Shown: in pieces, positions 1-6,861 of the stretch
How positions within the stretch are numbered: the stretch's first letter is position 1
How the letters are laid out: every line of letters starts with the position of its first letter
NCBI GenBank assembly: GCA_024691875.1
Contig: JAILNG010000138.1
Coordinates: 1 to 32,320, forward strand
DNA: 32,320 bases
Direction of reading: 5' to 3'
Source of the DNA: Lachnospiraceae bacterium
Lineage (GTDB): Bacteria; Bacillota; Clostridia; Lachnospirales; Lachnospiraceae
Notes under the pieces: model-generated
The model's input: the letters and a program-made list of their open reading frames with translations, nothing else
Databases searched by the model: none
Told to the model about the DNA's origin: nothing
Translations under genes and position numbers: made by a program

Positions 1-1017
1 GCAGCAAGTGCAATGTCTCAGGGCCTTATGTATGACCTTGCAAGCATCGACTGGCTTGATTTCACAGAAGAGAAGTGGGACAGAGGTGTAATGGGATTCA
101 GTACAAGAGGCGATAAGGTCTTTGCTATGAGAGGCGAGAGCTCAGAGCCCAGAAACGGCGTTTACTTCAATAAGAGAATCCTTAAAGAAGCAGGTATTGA
201 TCCCGATGATCTTTACAAGTGGCAGGAAGACGGCACATGGACTTGGGATAAGTTTGAGGAAGTTTGCGATAAGGTTCAGAAGGACTTTGATAACGACGGT
301 GTGATCGATCAGTATGCAATGGCTTGCTTCAACTCCTATTTCTATCCTTCAGCTGTATTCTCAAACAAGGGCTCATTCATCAGCCTTGATAAGGACGGAA
401 ATTACTACAGTGATCTTGAAAGCAACGAGACAATGGAAGCTCTTAACTGGGCTAAGGAAATGAGAGCTAAGTACAACATGCCTCAGCCTGAGGACGGACA
501 GTGGGATTACTTCCTTCCTGCATTTGAAAGCGGTAAGGTTGCTTTCATGGTTCACCAGGTATACGTTGCAGGTGAAAGACTTAACAATAACTGTGTAGAT
601 GATTACGGCTTCCTTTGCTTCCCTAAGGGACCTGAAGCTGACGGATACTACACATATGCAGAAGATAACCTTTTCGTAATCCCCGGATGCTACTCCAAGG
701 ATAAGGCTGAAAAGATCGCATTCGCTTTCAACCTTTGGACAGATCCCGTTCCCGGTTATGAAGGATATCCTGCATGGAAGTACAGCTACTACAACAACTT
801 CCGCGATACAGAAGCTGTTGACATTACAATGCCTCACATGGTAGATCCTAAATTCGTTTCCGCAAGATTTGATTCAGCTGTTTACGGTCTTGTAGGTAAT
901 GACGGAATTCACGGATCAATGCTCATGTGGAAGCTTGACAACCAGACACCCGCTGAGATCATGGAAGAGATCCGCGGTACTGTTCAGGCATATCTTGACG
1001 AACATAACGGAAAATAA
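1..1017 (+). CDS. Sugar ABC transporter substrate-binding protein, 5'-truncated by the window
   Basis: This is the C-terminal part (338 residues) of an extracellular solute-binding protein of the family 1 type that delivers sugars or oligosaccharides to an ABC permease. The frame is open from base 1, so the start, the signal peptide and the lipobox lie outside the window; the Met at position 13 is internal. Visible family traits are the segment YFNKRILKEAGI followed by TWDKFEEVCDK, an EF-hand-like stretch DFDNDGVIDQYA around residues 95-105, and AFESGKVAFMVH, all typical of binding proteins such as MsmE/UgpB. The next gene is an AraC regulator, and GH8, GH43 and GH10 genes follow, so xylo-oligosaccharides are the most likely ligand; that is inference from context. 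The permease genes would be expected upstream, outside the window. Confidence 0.85.
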   Translation, partial: AASAMSQGLMYDLASIDWLDFTEEKWDRGVMGFSTRGDKVFAMRGESSEPRNGVYFNKRILKEAGIDPDDLYKWQEDGTWTWDKFEEVCDKVQKDFDNDGVIDQYAMACFNSYFYPSAVFSNKGSFISLDKDGNYYSDLESNETMEALNWAKEMRAKYNMPQPEDGQWDYFLPAFESGKVAFMVHQVYVAGERLNNNCVDDYGFLCFPKGPEADGYYTYAEDNLFVIPGCYSKDKAEKIAFAFNLWTDPVPGYEGYPAWKYSYYNNFRDTEAVDITMPHMVDPKFVSARFDSAVYGLVGNDGIHGSMLMWKLDNQTPAEIMEEIRGTVQAYLDEHNGK

Positions 1018-1040
1018 AAACCTGATTTAATTTTTACTTA

Positions 1041-1074
1041 TTCACGGCGGGGGACCGCCTCCGCCGTGAATTTT
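1041..1074 (+). terminator. Hairpin between the binding-protein gene and the AraC gene
   Basis: A perfect 10-bp stem, TTCACGGCGG (1041-1050) with CCGCCGTGAA (1061-1070), is followed by only four T residues. The AraC ribosome site begins right after it. There is no room for a promoter between the two, so this is probably a leaky terminator or a processing hairpin that lowers AraC expression relative to the binding protein. Confidence 0.6.
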
Positions 1075-1088
1075 AAAGGAAACCAATT

Positions 1089-2012
1089 ATGCCCAAGAAT
1101 GAAAAAGTACTTCTTACAGGTACGAATAATGATTTTAACGGCAAAATTGAATACGATGAAAACGATCGTGAGATCGTGGATTTTCATGATAATTCCTCGG
1201 TCCGTATCTGGTACAACGTGGAAGCACACGGCTTCAAACCTCATTGGCATGATGCAATGGAGATACTGATGCCCGTAGAGGGAAAATACGAGGTGATCAT
1301 TCGGGGTGAAAAGCATGTGATAAATCCCGGAGAGATCTTCATTATTCCTTCCGGCTGGATCCACGAGATTCAAGATCCGGGACCTGACGGCTCAAGATTC
1401 ATTTTTCTGTTCGATCTCACTATGGTGAGAAAGCTTAAAGGGTTTGCGGGACTTGAACCGGCGTTCATCAATCCCATACACGCTAACAAGAGTAATTATC
1501 CGAGAATTTTTGATGAGGCCTTCGATCTTCTCGTAAAGATGAGAAATGCCTACTTTTACGGTCAGCCATACAGTGAGCTGACGATCTACTCTTGCTTTAT
1601 GGAATTCCTTGTTCTGTTCGGATCAAATCATGATACGAATGAAAAACTGTTTAACAATGCTAAGCCAAGAAAGCAGCAACAGTACGTTAAGGAGTTCAAT
1701 AAGCTTCTTGAATACATCAATGAAAATTACATGCAGCCGATCACATTAGAGGACGCGGCGGTTAATATCGGTTTCAGTAAATACTATTTTTCGAGACTGT
1801 TCAAACAGTACACCGAATACACCTTCTGCGATTATCTGACAATCAGAAGGATAAGGGCGGCAAAAGAACTGCTGGCTGATGCGGAGTGTTCCATTATGGA
1901 CATCGCAATGAATACAGGGTTCTCAAGCATTTCGACTTTCAACAGAGTCTTCAAGGAAACCGAAGGATGCACACCGAGTGCATTCAGAGCAAAAAGAAAT
2001 GAAGAAACATAA
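1089..2012 (+). CDS. AraC-family transcriptional regulator with cupin sensor domain
   Basis: The 307-residue protein has an N-terminal cupin-like sugar-sensing domain at about residues 25-105 (HWHDAMEILMPVEGKYEV, then NPGEIFIIPSGWIHEI) and a C-terminal double helix-turn-helix at about residues 205-305. The latter contains ITLEDAAVNIGFSKYYFSRLFKQ and the AraC signature IMDIAMNTGFSSISTFNRVFKE. The start is chosen because AAAGGA at 1075-1080 sits 8 nt before the ATG. It follows the ABC binding-protein gene by 71 bp across a hairpin, so it is probably co-transcribed at reduced level. It most likely controls the surrounding xylan genes; its ligand and target sites cannot be read from sequence alone. 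Confidence 0.92.
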   Translation: MPKNEKVLLTGTNNDFNGKIEYDENDREIVDFHDNSSVRIWYNVEAHGFKPHWHDAMEILMPVEGKYEVIIRGEKHVINPGEIFIIPSGWIHEIQDPGPDGSRFIFLFDLTMVRKLKGFAGLEPAFINPIHANKSNYPRIFDEAFDLLVKMRNAYFYGQPYSELTIYSCFMEFLVLFGSNHDTNEKLFNNAKPRKQQQYVKEFNKLLEYINENYMQPITLEDAAVNIGFSKYYFSRLFKQYTEYTFCDYLTIRRIRAAKELLADAECSIMDIAMNTGFSSISTFNRVFKETEGCTPSAFRAKRNEET

Positions 2013-2047
2013 AAAATACCTGAAGGATGAACCGACAGGTATTTTTT
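2011..2047. terminator. Bidirectional terminator between convergent araC-type and GH43 genes
   Basis: A perfect 12-bp inverted repeat, AAAAAATACCTG (2011-2022) and CAGGTATTTTTT (2036-2047), has a 13-nt loop. It gives a U-tract in either direction, as expected between convergent genes. The left arm begins within the AraC stop codon. Confidence 0.85.
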
Positions 2048-2105
2048 ATTACCACTATTCTGTGAGGATAACGGATTCAGATGCGGGTTTAAGCCGGGAG
2101 CGCAT

Positions 2106-3611
2106 CTAAATTCCGTATTTGAAATCTGAAAATACAGCTGTTCCGCCTGTAACGGAAGTAGAATAGCAGAAGAGTCCGAAGCGAACCCCACAGAAATGAT
2201 CAAGTCTAAAAGCAAGTTTGTGACTGTAAGGGAGCTTTTCAAAACGTTTTTCGGTCTTATAGGAAAAGAGAGCAGTGTCTGCAAGCCCTTGAAAATTCAT
2301 ATCTATCCTGAGTCGTACCGTCGATGAAGGCAACGCGATCTGTTCGAGCAGATTTCCCGGGAAACAATCTGTTCTGCCGTTGAGTTTGTCATTGACATCG
2401 CGAGTTATCAGATTGAGGAAGTAACCACCAATCTCTTTGGTTATTGAAAGTTCACCGTAACAGCTTTCAAATGCACAGATACCGGCGTGATCTCCAAAGT
2501 TAAGTTTTGAAGCATCCACTGTAACTTCCGCATGACATTTTGGCCATGTTGAACGCTGGGTGAGAGTGTTGACGGCTTCGGTAACATTCACACAAAGCTT
2601 ATCGGTGGTAATGGAATAGGAATTGCCATTAAAGGCATATAAAGACTGTTTGGGCAGATGATTAAACTGCCATGCTTTATGAAGCTTACCGTCCTTTAAA
2701 AATCCCGATGCATAGAGCGGTTCGGTTTTAGATGATCTTTTGCCGAAAACAGGTGGTTCAAAAGCCGGAATCTTTCCGTTTTCTCCGACAAACGGAACTC
2801 CGTTTCGGATCTCTATGGGAGTGAGAATGGGAATTCTTCCGCAAGCACCCTGATCTCTGAAAAAGAAACCGTAATATTTTCCCGAAGGAGTATCGATGAT
2901 ACCACCCTGAGCAACGCCATTGTCAGACAGGCCGTAATCATCTCTGATCAATTCGGTTTCGAGATAGGGTCCCTCTATATTCTCTGAGGTGTGAACAACC
3001 TGAGTACGGATAGCAGGATCATCCTTAGGCCAATGTATGTTGAAAATACAGTAGGTTGAACCGATCTTGTAGGCATGAGTACCTTCATAACCGAGACTGA
3101 CATTGTGCTCATCTTTAAACAGCGAAAGATTCAAGCCATTTTTCTTAACGGTGAAATTATCAATGTCAATTTCGGTAAGCCTGATCTCTGTGTTACCGTG
3201 AATAACAAAGACTCTGTCATCGTCGAAAAGCAGAGAAGCATCGTAGAATTCGGTGTTGATCACATGCCTCTTCCAGGGACCTGCAGCCTTTTCTGCTGTA
3301 AACACGTAGGTGCTTTTCTTGCCGATGGAAAGGAAAAGCGCATAGAAGAGTCCGTTGTGATAACGCAGTGACGGAGCCCACATGCCGTGACCGTATATGT
3401 TTTGTTCATGCTCCAAATGTTCCTGAGCAGTGGAATCCAATTCATCGAAAACATAACCCTCGATCTCCCAGTTTATGAGATCGCGAGAGGAGAGAACGGA
3501 ACCGCCGGGGAAAAAGTGCATAGTAGTAGAAAGCAGATAATACATACCACCTACTCGCACAATATCCGGATCCGGATAGTCTTGTTTAATTATGGGATTG
3601 AAATTGTCCAT
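2106..3611 (-). CDS. GH43 family beta-xylosidase / alpha-arabinofuranosidase-type glycosidase
   Basis: This is a 501-residue glycoside hydrolase family 43 enzyme that would release xylose or arabinose from short xylo-oligosaccharides. The N-terminal five-bladed propeller shows DYPDPDIVRV at residues 11-20 (Asp14 the likely general base), HFFPGGSVLSSRDLINWE (33-49), HGMWAPSLRYHNGLFYALF (75-93), a likely pKa-modulating Asp124 in EFYDASLLFDDD, and GYEGTHAYKIG with Glu176 the likely general acid. The last ~180 residues fit the beta-sandwich C-terminal domain of long GH43 xylosidases. No signal peptide is present, so it should act in the cytoplasm. AGGA lies 9 nt before the start. It sits 28 nt downstream of the GH8 gene and is probably transcribed with it. 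Exact specificity (xylose or arabinose) is not resolved. Confidence 0.93.
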   Translation of the reverse strand: MDNFNPIIKQDYPDPDIVRVGGMYYLLSTTMHFFPGGSVLSSRDLINWEIEGYVFDELDSTAQEHLEHEQNIYGHGMWAPSLRYHNGLFYALFLSIGKKSTYVFTAEKAAGPWKRHVINTEFYDASLLFDDDRVFVIHGNTEIRLTEIDIDNFTVKKNGLNLSLFKDEHNVSLGYEGTHAYKIGSTYCIFNIHWPKDDPAIRTQVVHTSENIEGPYLETELIRDDYGLSDNGVAQGGIIDTPSGKYYGFFFRDQGACGRIPILTPIEIRNGVPFVGENGKIPAFEPPVFGKRSSKTEPLYASGFLKDGKLHKAWQFNHLPKQSLYAFNGNSYSITTDKLCVNVTEAVNTLTQRSTWPKCHAEVTVDASKLNFGDHAGICAFESCYGELSITKEIGGYFLNLITRDVNDKLNGRTDCFPGNLLEQIALPSSTVRLRIDMNFQGLADTALFSYKTEKRFEKLPYSHKLAFRLDHFCGVRFGLFCYSTSVTGGTAVFSDFKYGI

Positions 3612-3639
3612 AATACCGTTCCTATCTTGTGATAAAAAT

Positions 3640-4785
3640 TTACCAGATCCTGTAATTACCGCTTAATGCAAGGAAAGCGAAAAAGTACAGGCAGTTATCG
3701 TAGTATCTTCTGTCACCCATTCTGAGAGACATGTTGTAGAAAGATTTAACCCATTCTTTTGTAGTATCATTATTTGCTGCAAGAGAAGCCTCTGCAACAG
3801 TTGCCGGAAGCCCGGTGGGATGAAGTGCAAAAGAAGTGGGAACAACAGTGCCGTCGATCTCGTAGATGTGATAATCGTTGGAGAGTCTTGCATCGTTAAG
3901 GTAAAGCTGGATGTTATCGCAAGCTTTTATCTGTCCGACATCCTGTCCGAACCATTCGTAATCAAGGGCTATGTTGGCTACGGTCCTGTAGGAATCCGAG
4001 AAAAACCAGTCATGACGATCGGTAGTCCAGGAAAGCTTTTGCTTTAAAGGAGAACCGTCAAATTCTGCATATTCTGCTGAGAATCCCGTCAGAGGATGAC
4101 AAGCCTTTGCAAGATATTTACGGCTGGCCTTTACACACTCTTTGAAGAACGGACGATCCTCTTCGTAGGCCCACAGTGAGAACAGCTCGTAAAAGTGGGG
4201 AAGATGATAAGAGGGGTCCGTGAAACCTATGCCCGGGACAAAAAGGATCTGATGGTTGTCGTGATTGAACATGGGAGTTCCGGGACGACCGTCGTAACCT
4301 TTGTGGATCATAGCTTTCAAAATTTCTTTTGCTTCATGACTGTAATTGAAAATGCCTTCTCCGTCACCCCATCTGTGGGAAGCAAAGAAGAGAGCGAGAG
4401 CGTAGTATTCTTCACCGTCGGGTGCGGGACCATAGGCATTTTTCTTGCCGTCGGTAGCGCAGGACCAGGCGAAGTAGCCCTCGTTTTCACCTTCTGTCAT
4501 GAACATATAGGTTTTTGACCATTTCCAAATGCGGTCAAATTGTTCCTTCATATCAAGCTGAACGCAAAACATCATACCGTAAGACATTCCTTCGGTTCTT
4601 GCGTCATGATTTCCGGTGTCTTCGATGTAACCCATATCGGGACCGGCGTCATGATAGACACGCTCATCATCAGAGCCGAAGAAGTAAAAATCGCGGATCT
4701 CATAGAGGCGCTTTTCGATTTCTTTCTCATCAAAGCCCACTTCTTTAAAAACATTTCTGTATTTTCCGGTTTTAAATGCGTTCAT
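3640..4785 (-). CDS. GH8 reducing-end xylose-releasing exo-oligoxylanase
   Basis: The 381-residue protein matches glycoside hydrolase family 8 enzymes of the Rex type (EC 3.2.1.156; unrelated to the redox repressor Rex), which remove single xyloses from the reducing end of xylo-oligosaccharides. The motif DARTEGMSYGMM at residues 61-72 carries Glu65, the expected catalytic acid, and WFFSDSYRTVANIALDYEWFG at 260-280 carries a plausible catalytic base near Asp264. The length fits the family (about 380-390 residues) and there is no signal peptide. The start at 4785 is preferred to an in-frame ATG at 4812 because TCCTCC at 4790-4795 reads GGAGGA on the coding strand, 4 nt upstream. It leads a two-gene unit with the GH43 gene, so the pair would finish off imported oligosaccharides. 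A 7-bp hairpin lies directly before its ribosome site. Confidence 0.93.
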   Translation of the reverse strand: MNAFKTGKYRNVFKEVGFDEKEIEKRLYEIRDFYFFGSDDERVYHDAGPDMGYIEDTGNHDARTEGMSYGMMFCVQLDMKEQFDRIWKWSKTYMFMTEGENEGYFAWSCATDGKKNAYGPAPDGEEYYALALFFASHRWGDGEGIFNYSHEAKEILKAMIHKGYDGRPGTPMFNHDNHQILFVPGIGFTDPSYHLPHFYELFSLWAYEEDRPFFKECVKASRKYLAKACHPLTGFSAEYAEFDGSPLKQKLSWTTDRHDWFFSDSYRTVANIALDYEWFGQDVGQIKACDNIQLYLNDARLSNDYHIYEIDGTVVPTSFALHPTGLPATVAEASLAANNDTTKEWVKSFYNMSLRMGDRRYYDNCLYFFAFLALSGNYRIW

Positions 4786-4796
4786 ATTATCCTCCG

Positions 4797-4814
4797 ATGT
4801 GCATTTCTGCACAT
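4797..4814 (-). promoter_or_regulatory. Perfect 7-bp hairpin beside the GH8 ribosome site
   Basis: ATGTGCA (4797-4803) and TGCACAT (4808-4814) are separated by 4 nt, read as a GAAA loop in the transcript. It ends one base from the GGAGGA ribosome site. It could be an operator, a translational hairpin or an mRNA-stabilising element. Confidence 0.45.
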
Positions 4815-4825
4815 GATTAGTTGGG

Positions 4826-4834
4826 ATTTTAACA
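4826..4834 (-). promoter_or_regulatory. Weak candidate extended -10 for the GH8-GH43 unit
   Basis: On the minus strand the sequence TGTTAAAAT gives a TGn-extended -10 (TAAAAT) about 40 nt before the GH8 start. No convincing -35 is seen 16-18 nt upstream, so a regulator may be needed for activity. Confidence 0.3.
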
Positions 4835-4968
4835 AAACGGATATTTAAAATCTATTTATATTTTGCTTAAAGAAAGACAGTTATTGCTAAATTTTGCCAT
4901 TTATAAAAAATTGATAATTATGAGAAATAAAGAGCAATATTTCGTATGTGTTTTCAGCCTGTTTGTGG

Positions 4969-4974
4969 TAAAAT
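4969..4974 (+). promoter_or_regulatory. Candidate -10 for the repeat lipoprotein gene
   Basis: TAAAAT at 4969-4974 lies about 70 nt upstream of the lipoprotein start. The expected -35 position has no good match, so this is tentative. An 8-bp inverted repeat (4985-5012) falls between it and the ribosome site. Confidence 0.35.
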
Positions 4975-5043
4975 AGACTCAGCTTACATTTCGCTGTCGA
5001 AGAAGAAATGTATCTGACTAATATTTAAGGGAGGAAAGATTTT

Positions 5044-6660
5044 ATGAAGAAAAAAATTGCTTTGCTTTTATGCGCAGCAATGGTTCTTGCTCTTGCGGCA
5101 GGATGCACCAATGACGAACCCGAAACACCTGCAACCGTAACTGCAACACCTACTCCGGGACAGAAGAAAACTGTAACGGCAACACCCACACCTTCACCTA
5201 AGAAGGAATGGAAGTTGGAACCCACTTGGACACCTACACCCACACCTACTCTCACACCCGAGCAGCAGGCAGCGAAGGAAGCTGAAGAGGCAGCTAAGCT
5301 TGCCGCTTCTCAGTTTAACAAGATGATCAACTTAAACTTCTCAGAGGCTGTTTCAGTTGCCGGAGATTTGCCTGCACTTGTTAATGACACAGAGTTGTCC
5401 ATGACAGATCAGAAAACTCAGAAGTTCTGCATTCCTTTGGGAGTTATCGTTAAGGCCGGTAAGAGCGCAGCAGTAACTGTTACTTTACAGTTCAATTCCG
5501 CTGATGACGAAGCTATCAGACTTTACGGTATTCAGGGAACAGGAGATTCTGCAAAGACCGATGTTATTAAGATCATGAATCCTAAGAACACCGATACTTT
5601 CACAACTACTGTTTACATGACAGCCAAAGAAGATTTCGATACCTTACTCGTTGCTTCTTCAGGTTGGGGTAAGTACGTAAACAACGTAACTGTTAAGAAG
5701 ATCACAGTTGCTCCCAATCCTAAGGTTGACCTCGCAGCTGTTGCAAAGATCTCGGGCGATCTTCCTACAGTAAGTGACACAGGAGCACTCATCTGCAAGG
5801 GCGGCGTTACTCAGAAGTTTGCATTCCCTCTCAGCAACACATATAAGGCAGGCGATGTACTTGCAGTTACTGTAACCGCTAAGTTCAATTCCACTTATGA
5901 AGAGGATGAATCCTTCAGATTCTACGCTATCCAGGATGGCTCAGACAGTGCTAAGTCCGATGTTGTTAAGGTTTACAATCCTAAGGACAAGAGTACTATC
6001 ACAGAAACAATCCTTCTTACCATTAACAAGGATGCAGAAGCAAATCAGCTTCTCGTAGCTTCCTCAGGTTGGGGTAAGTACATGAACGATATTGAGATCA
6101 AGTCTATCAGCGTTCAGCAGGCAGAAGTTCTTGACCTCAGCAAGGTATTCACCGTTGGCGGCGATGCCGTAACAGTTCTTGAAGACGGTTCCATTTCTGC
6201 TAAGGGTGGCGTAACTTCCAAGTTCGCTATTCCTTCAGAGAGAACAGACATGTCTAAGGGAAGTGATGTAACAGCAGCTATTACATTCCAGTTTAATACT
6301 GCAGATGATACATCCGTAAGACTTTATCCTATCCTTGACAGCACAGATTCTTCCTGTGTAGCAACACCTCTGCAGTTCGAGAATCCCGGAACAACAGATG
6401 CTACTGTTATCACAAAGAACTTCGTTACATCCAAGGATGCTAACACAATCCTTCTCGGTGGTAAGAGCTGGGGCGTAAACCTCAATGATGTTGTTATCAA
6501 GAGAGTAGTTCTCTATCAGACACCTGTTGTTGAAAAGGTAGCTGAAGAACCTGCTCAGACACCTAAGACAGGCGATAACTCAATGATGATCATGATCACT
6601 CTCCTCGGAATTGCTGCAGTAAGCGGCGTTGTATTCTTCAAGAAGAGAGAAGAGGCTTAA
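5044..6660 (+). CDS. Lipoprotein with three repeated carbohydrate-binding-like modules and a sortase-like C-terminus
   Basis: The 538-residue protein starts with a lipoprotein signal ending LAAGC (Cys21), then a Thr-Pro linker and an Ala/Glu-rich stretch (about 22-92). Three homologous modules of about 130 residues follow (roughly 97-224, 228-357 and 363-490). Each begins near an (A/G)GD-type turn, contains an FNS/FNT strand followed by (R/F)(L/F)Y, and ends in a beta-strand pattern such as SGWGKYVNNVTVKKITV. That pattern resembles jelly-roll carbohydrate-binding modules, but I cannot name a family. The C-terminus has TPKTGD (506-511), a hydrophobic segment and the basic tail KKREEA, resembling a sortase signal. 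GGGAGG lies 9 nt before the ATG. It is divergent from the GH8 gene and upstream of the GH10 xylanase, so a role in holding xylan at the cell surface is likely but unproven. Confidence 0.85.
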   Translation: MKKKIALLLCAAMVLALAAGCTNDEPETPATVTATPTPGQKKTVTATPTPSPKKEWKLEPTWTPTPTPTLTPEQQAAKEAEEAAKLAASQFNKMINLNFSEAVSVAGDLPALVNDTELSMTDQKTQKFCIPLGVIVKAGKSAAVTVTLQFNSADDEAIRLYGIQGTGDSAKTDVIKIMNPKNTDTFTTTVYMTAKEDFDTLLVASSGWGKYVNNVTVKKITVAPNPKVDLAAVAKISGDLPTVSDTGALICKGGVTQKFAFPLSNTYKAGDVLAVTVTAKFNSTYEEDESFRFYAIQDGSDSAKSDVVKVYNPKDKSTITETILLTINKDAEANQLLVASSGWGKYMNDIEIKSISVQQAEVLDLSKVFTVGGDAVTVLEDGSISAKGGVTSKFAIPSERTDMSKGSDVTAAITFQFNTADDTSVRLYPILDSTDSSCVATPLQFENPGTTDATVITKNFVTSKDANTILLGGKSWGVNLNDVVIKRVVLYQTPVVEKVAEEPAQTPKTGDNSMMIMITLLGIAAVSGVVFFKKREEA

Positions 6661-6683
6661 CAGTCGATCTTTGGTTAATTCTG

Positions 6684-6713
6684 AACTCCCGTGTGAATGC
6701 ACGGGAGTTTTTT
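6684..6713 (+). terminator. Terminator after the repeat lipoprotein gene
   Basis: AACTCCCGTG (6684-6693) and CACGGGAGTT (6700-6709) form a perfect 10-bp stem with a 6-nt loop followed by a T-run. It isolates the lipoprotein gene from the xylanase gene. Confidence 0.92.
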
Positions 6714-6768
6714 ATGCTTTTTTAATGTTGGACAGTTTATGTGTTATTTTCCTATAATTCTTTCTTAA

Positions 6769-6795
6769 TTGCTTCTTAGCAAGATTTGATATAAT
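6769..6795 (+). promoter_or_regulatory. Candidate promoter of the GH10 xylanase gene
   Basis: TATAAT at 6790-6795 is preceded by TGA, giving an extended -10. A weak -35, TTGCTT (6769-6774), lies 15 nt upstream, a short spacing. Transcription would start near 6802. Confidence 0.6.
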
Positions 6796-6816
6796 ATTTA
6801 ATAAATTTGCGTTGCC

Positions 6817-6830
6817 TGTAAACGTTTCAA
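6817..6830 (+). promoter_or_regulatory. Possible cre / LacI-family operator upstream of the xylanase gene
   Basis: TGTAAACGTTTCAA contains the 8-bp palindrome AAACGTTT. It differs at one informative position from the CcpA consensus TGWAARCGYTWNCW as I recall it. It lies just downstream of the candidate -10, where binding would block transcription, so carbon catabolite repression of the xylanase is plausible. Confidence 0.5.
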
Positions 6831-6833
6831 GAT

Positions 6834-6846
6834 GTACAATTTGTAC
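6834..6846 (+). promoter_or_regulatory. 13-bp palindrome in the xylanase leader
   Basis: GTACAA and TTGTAC flank a single T directly after the cre-like site and 5 nt before the AAGGAG ribosome site. It could be a second operator. The single-base loop makes an RNA hairpin less likely. Confidence 0.35.
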
Positions 6847-6861
6847 GCATTAAGGAGACAT

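Noticed and set aside
2079..2107. Inverted repeat AGATGCG/CGCATCT at the end of the GH43 gene
   Set aside because: It overlaps the stop codon and has no T-run on either side; the bidirectional terminator at 2011-2047 already explains the end of both genes.
4818..4835. A second Rex-like site near the GH8 start (11 of 14 positions on the minus strand)
   Set aside because: One half-site is good but the other is degraded (CCAACTA), and A/T-rich promoters produce such matches by chance.
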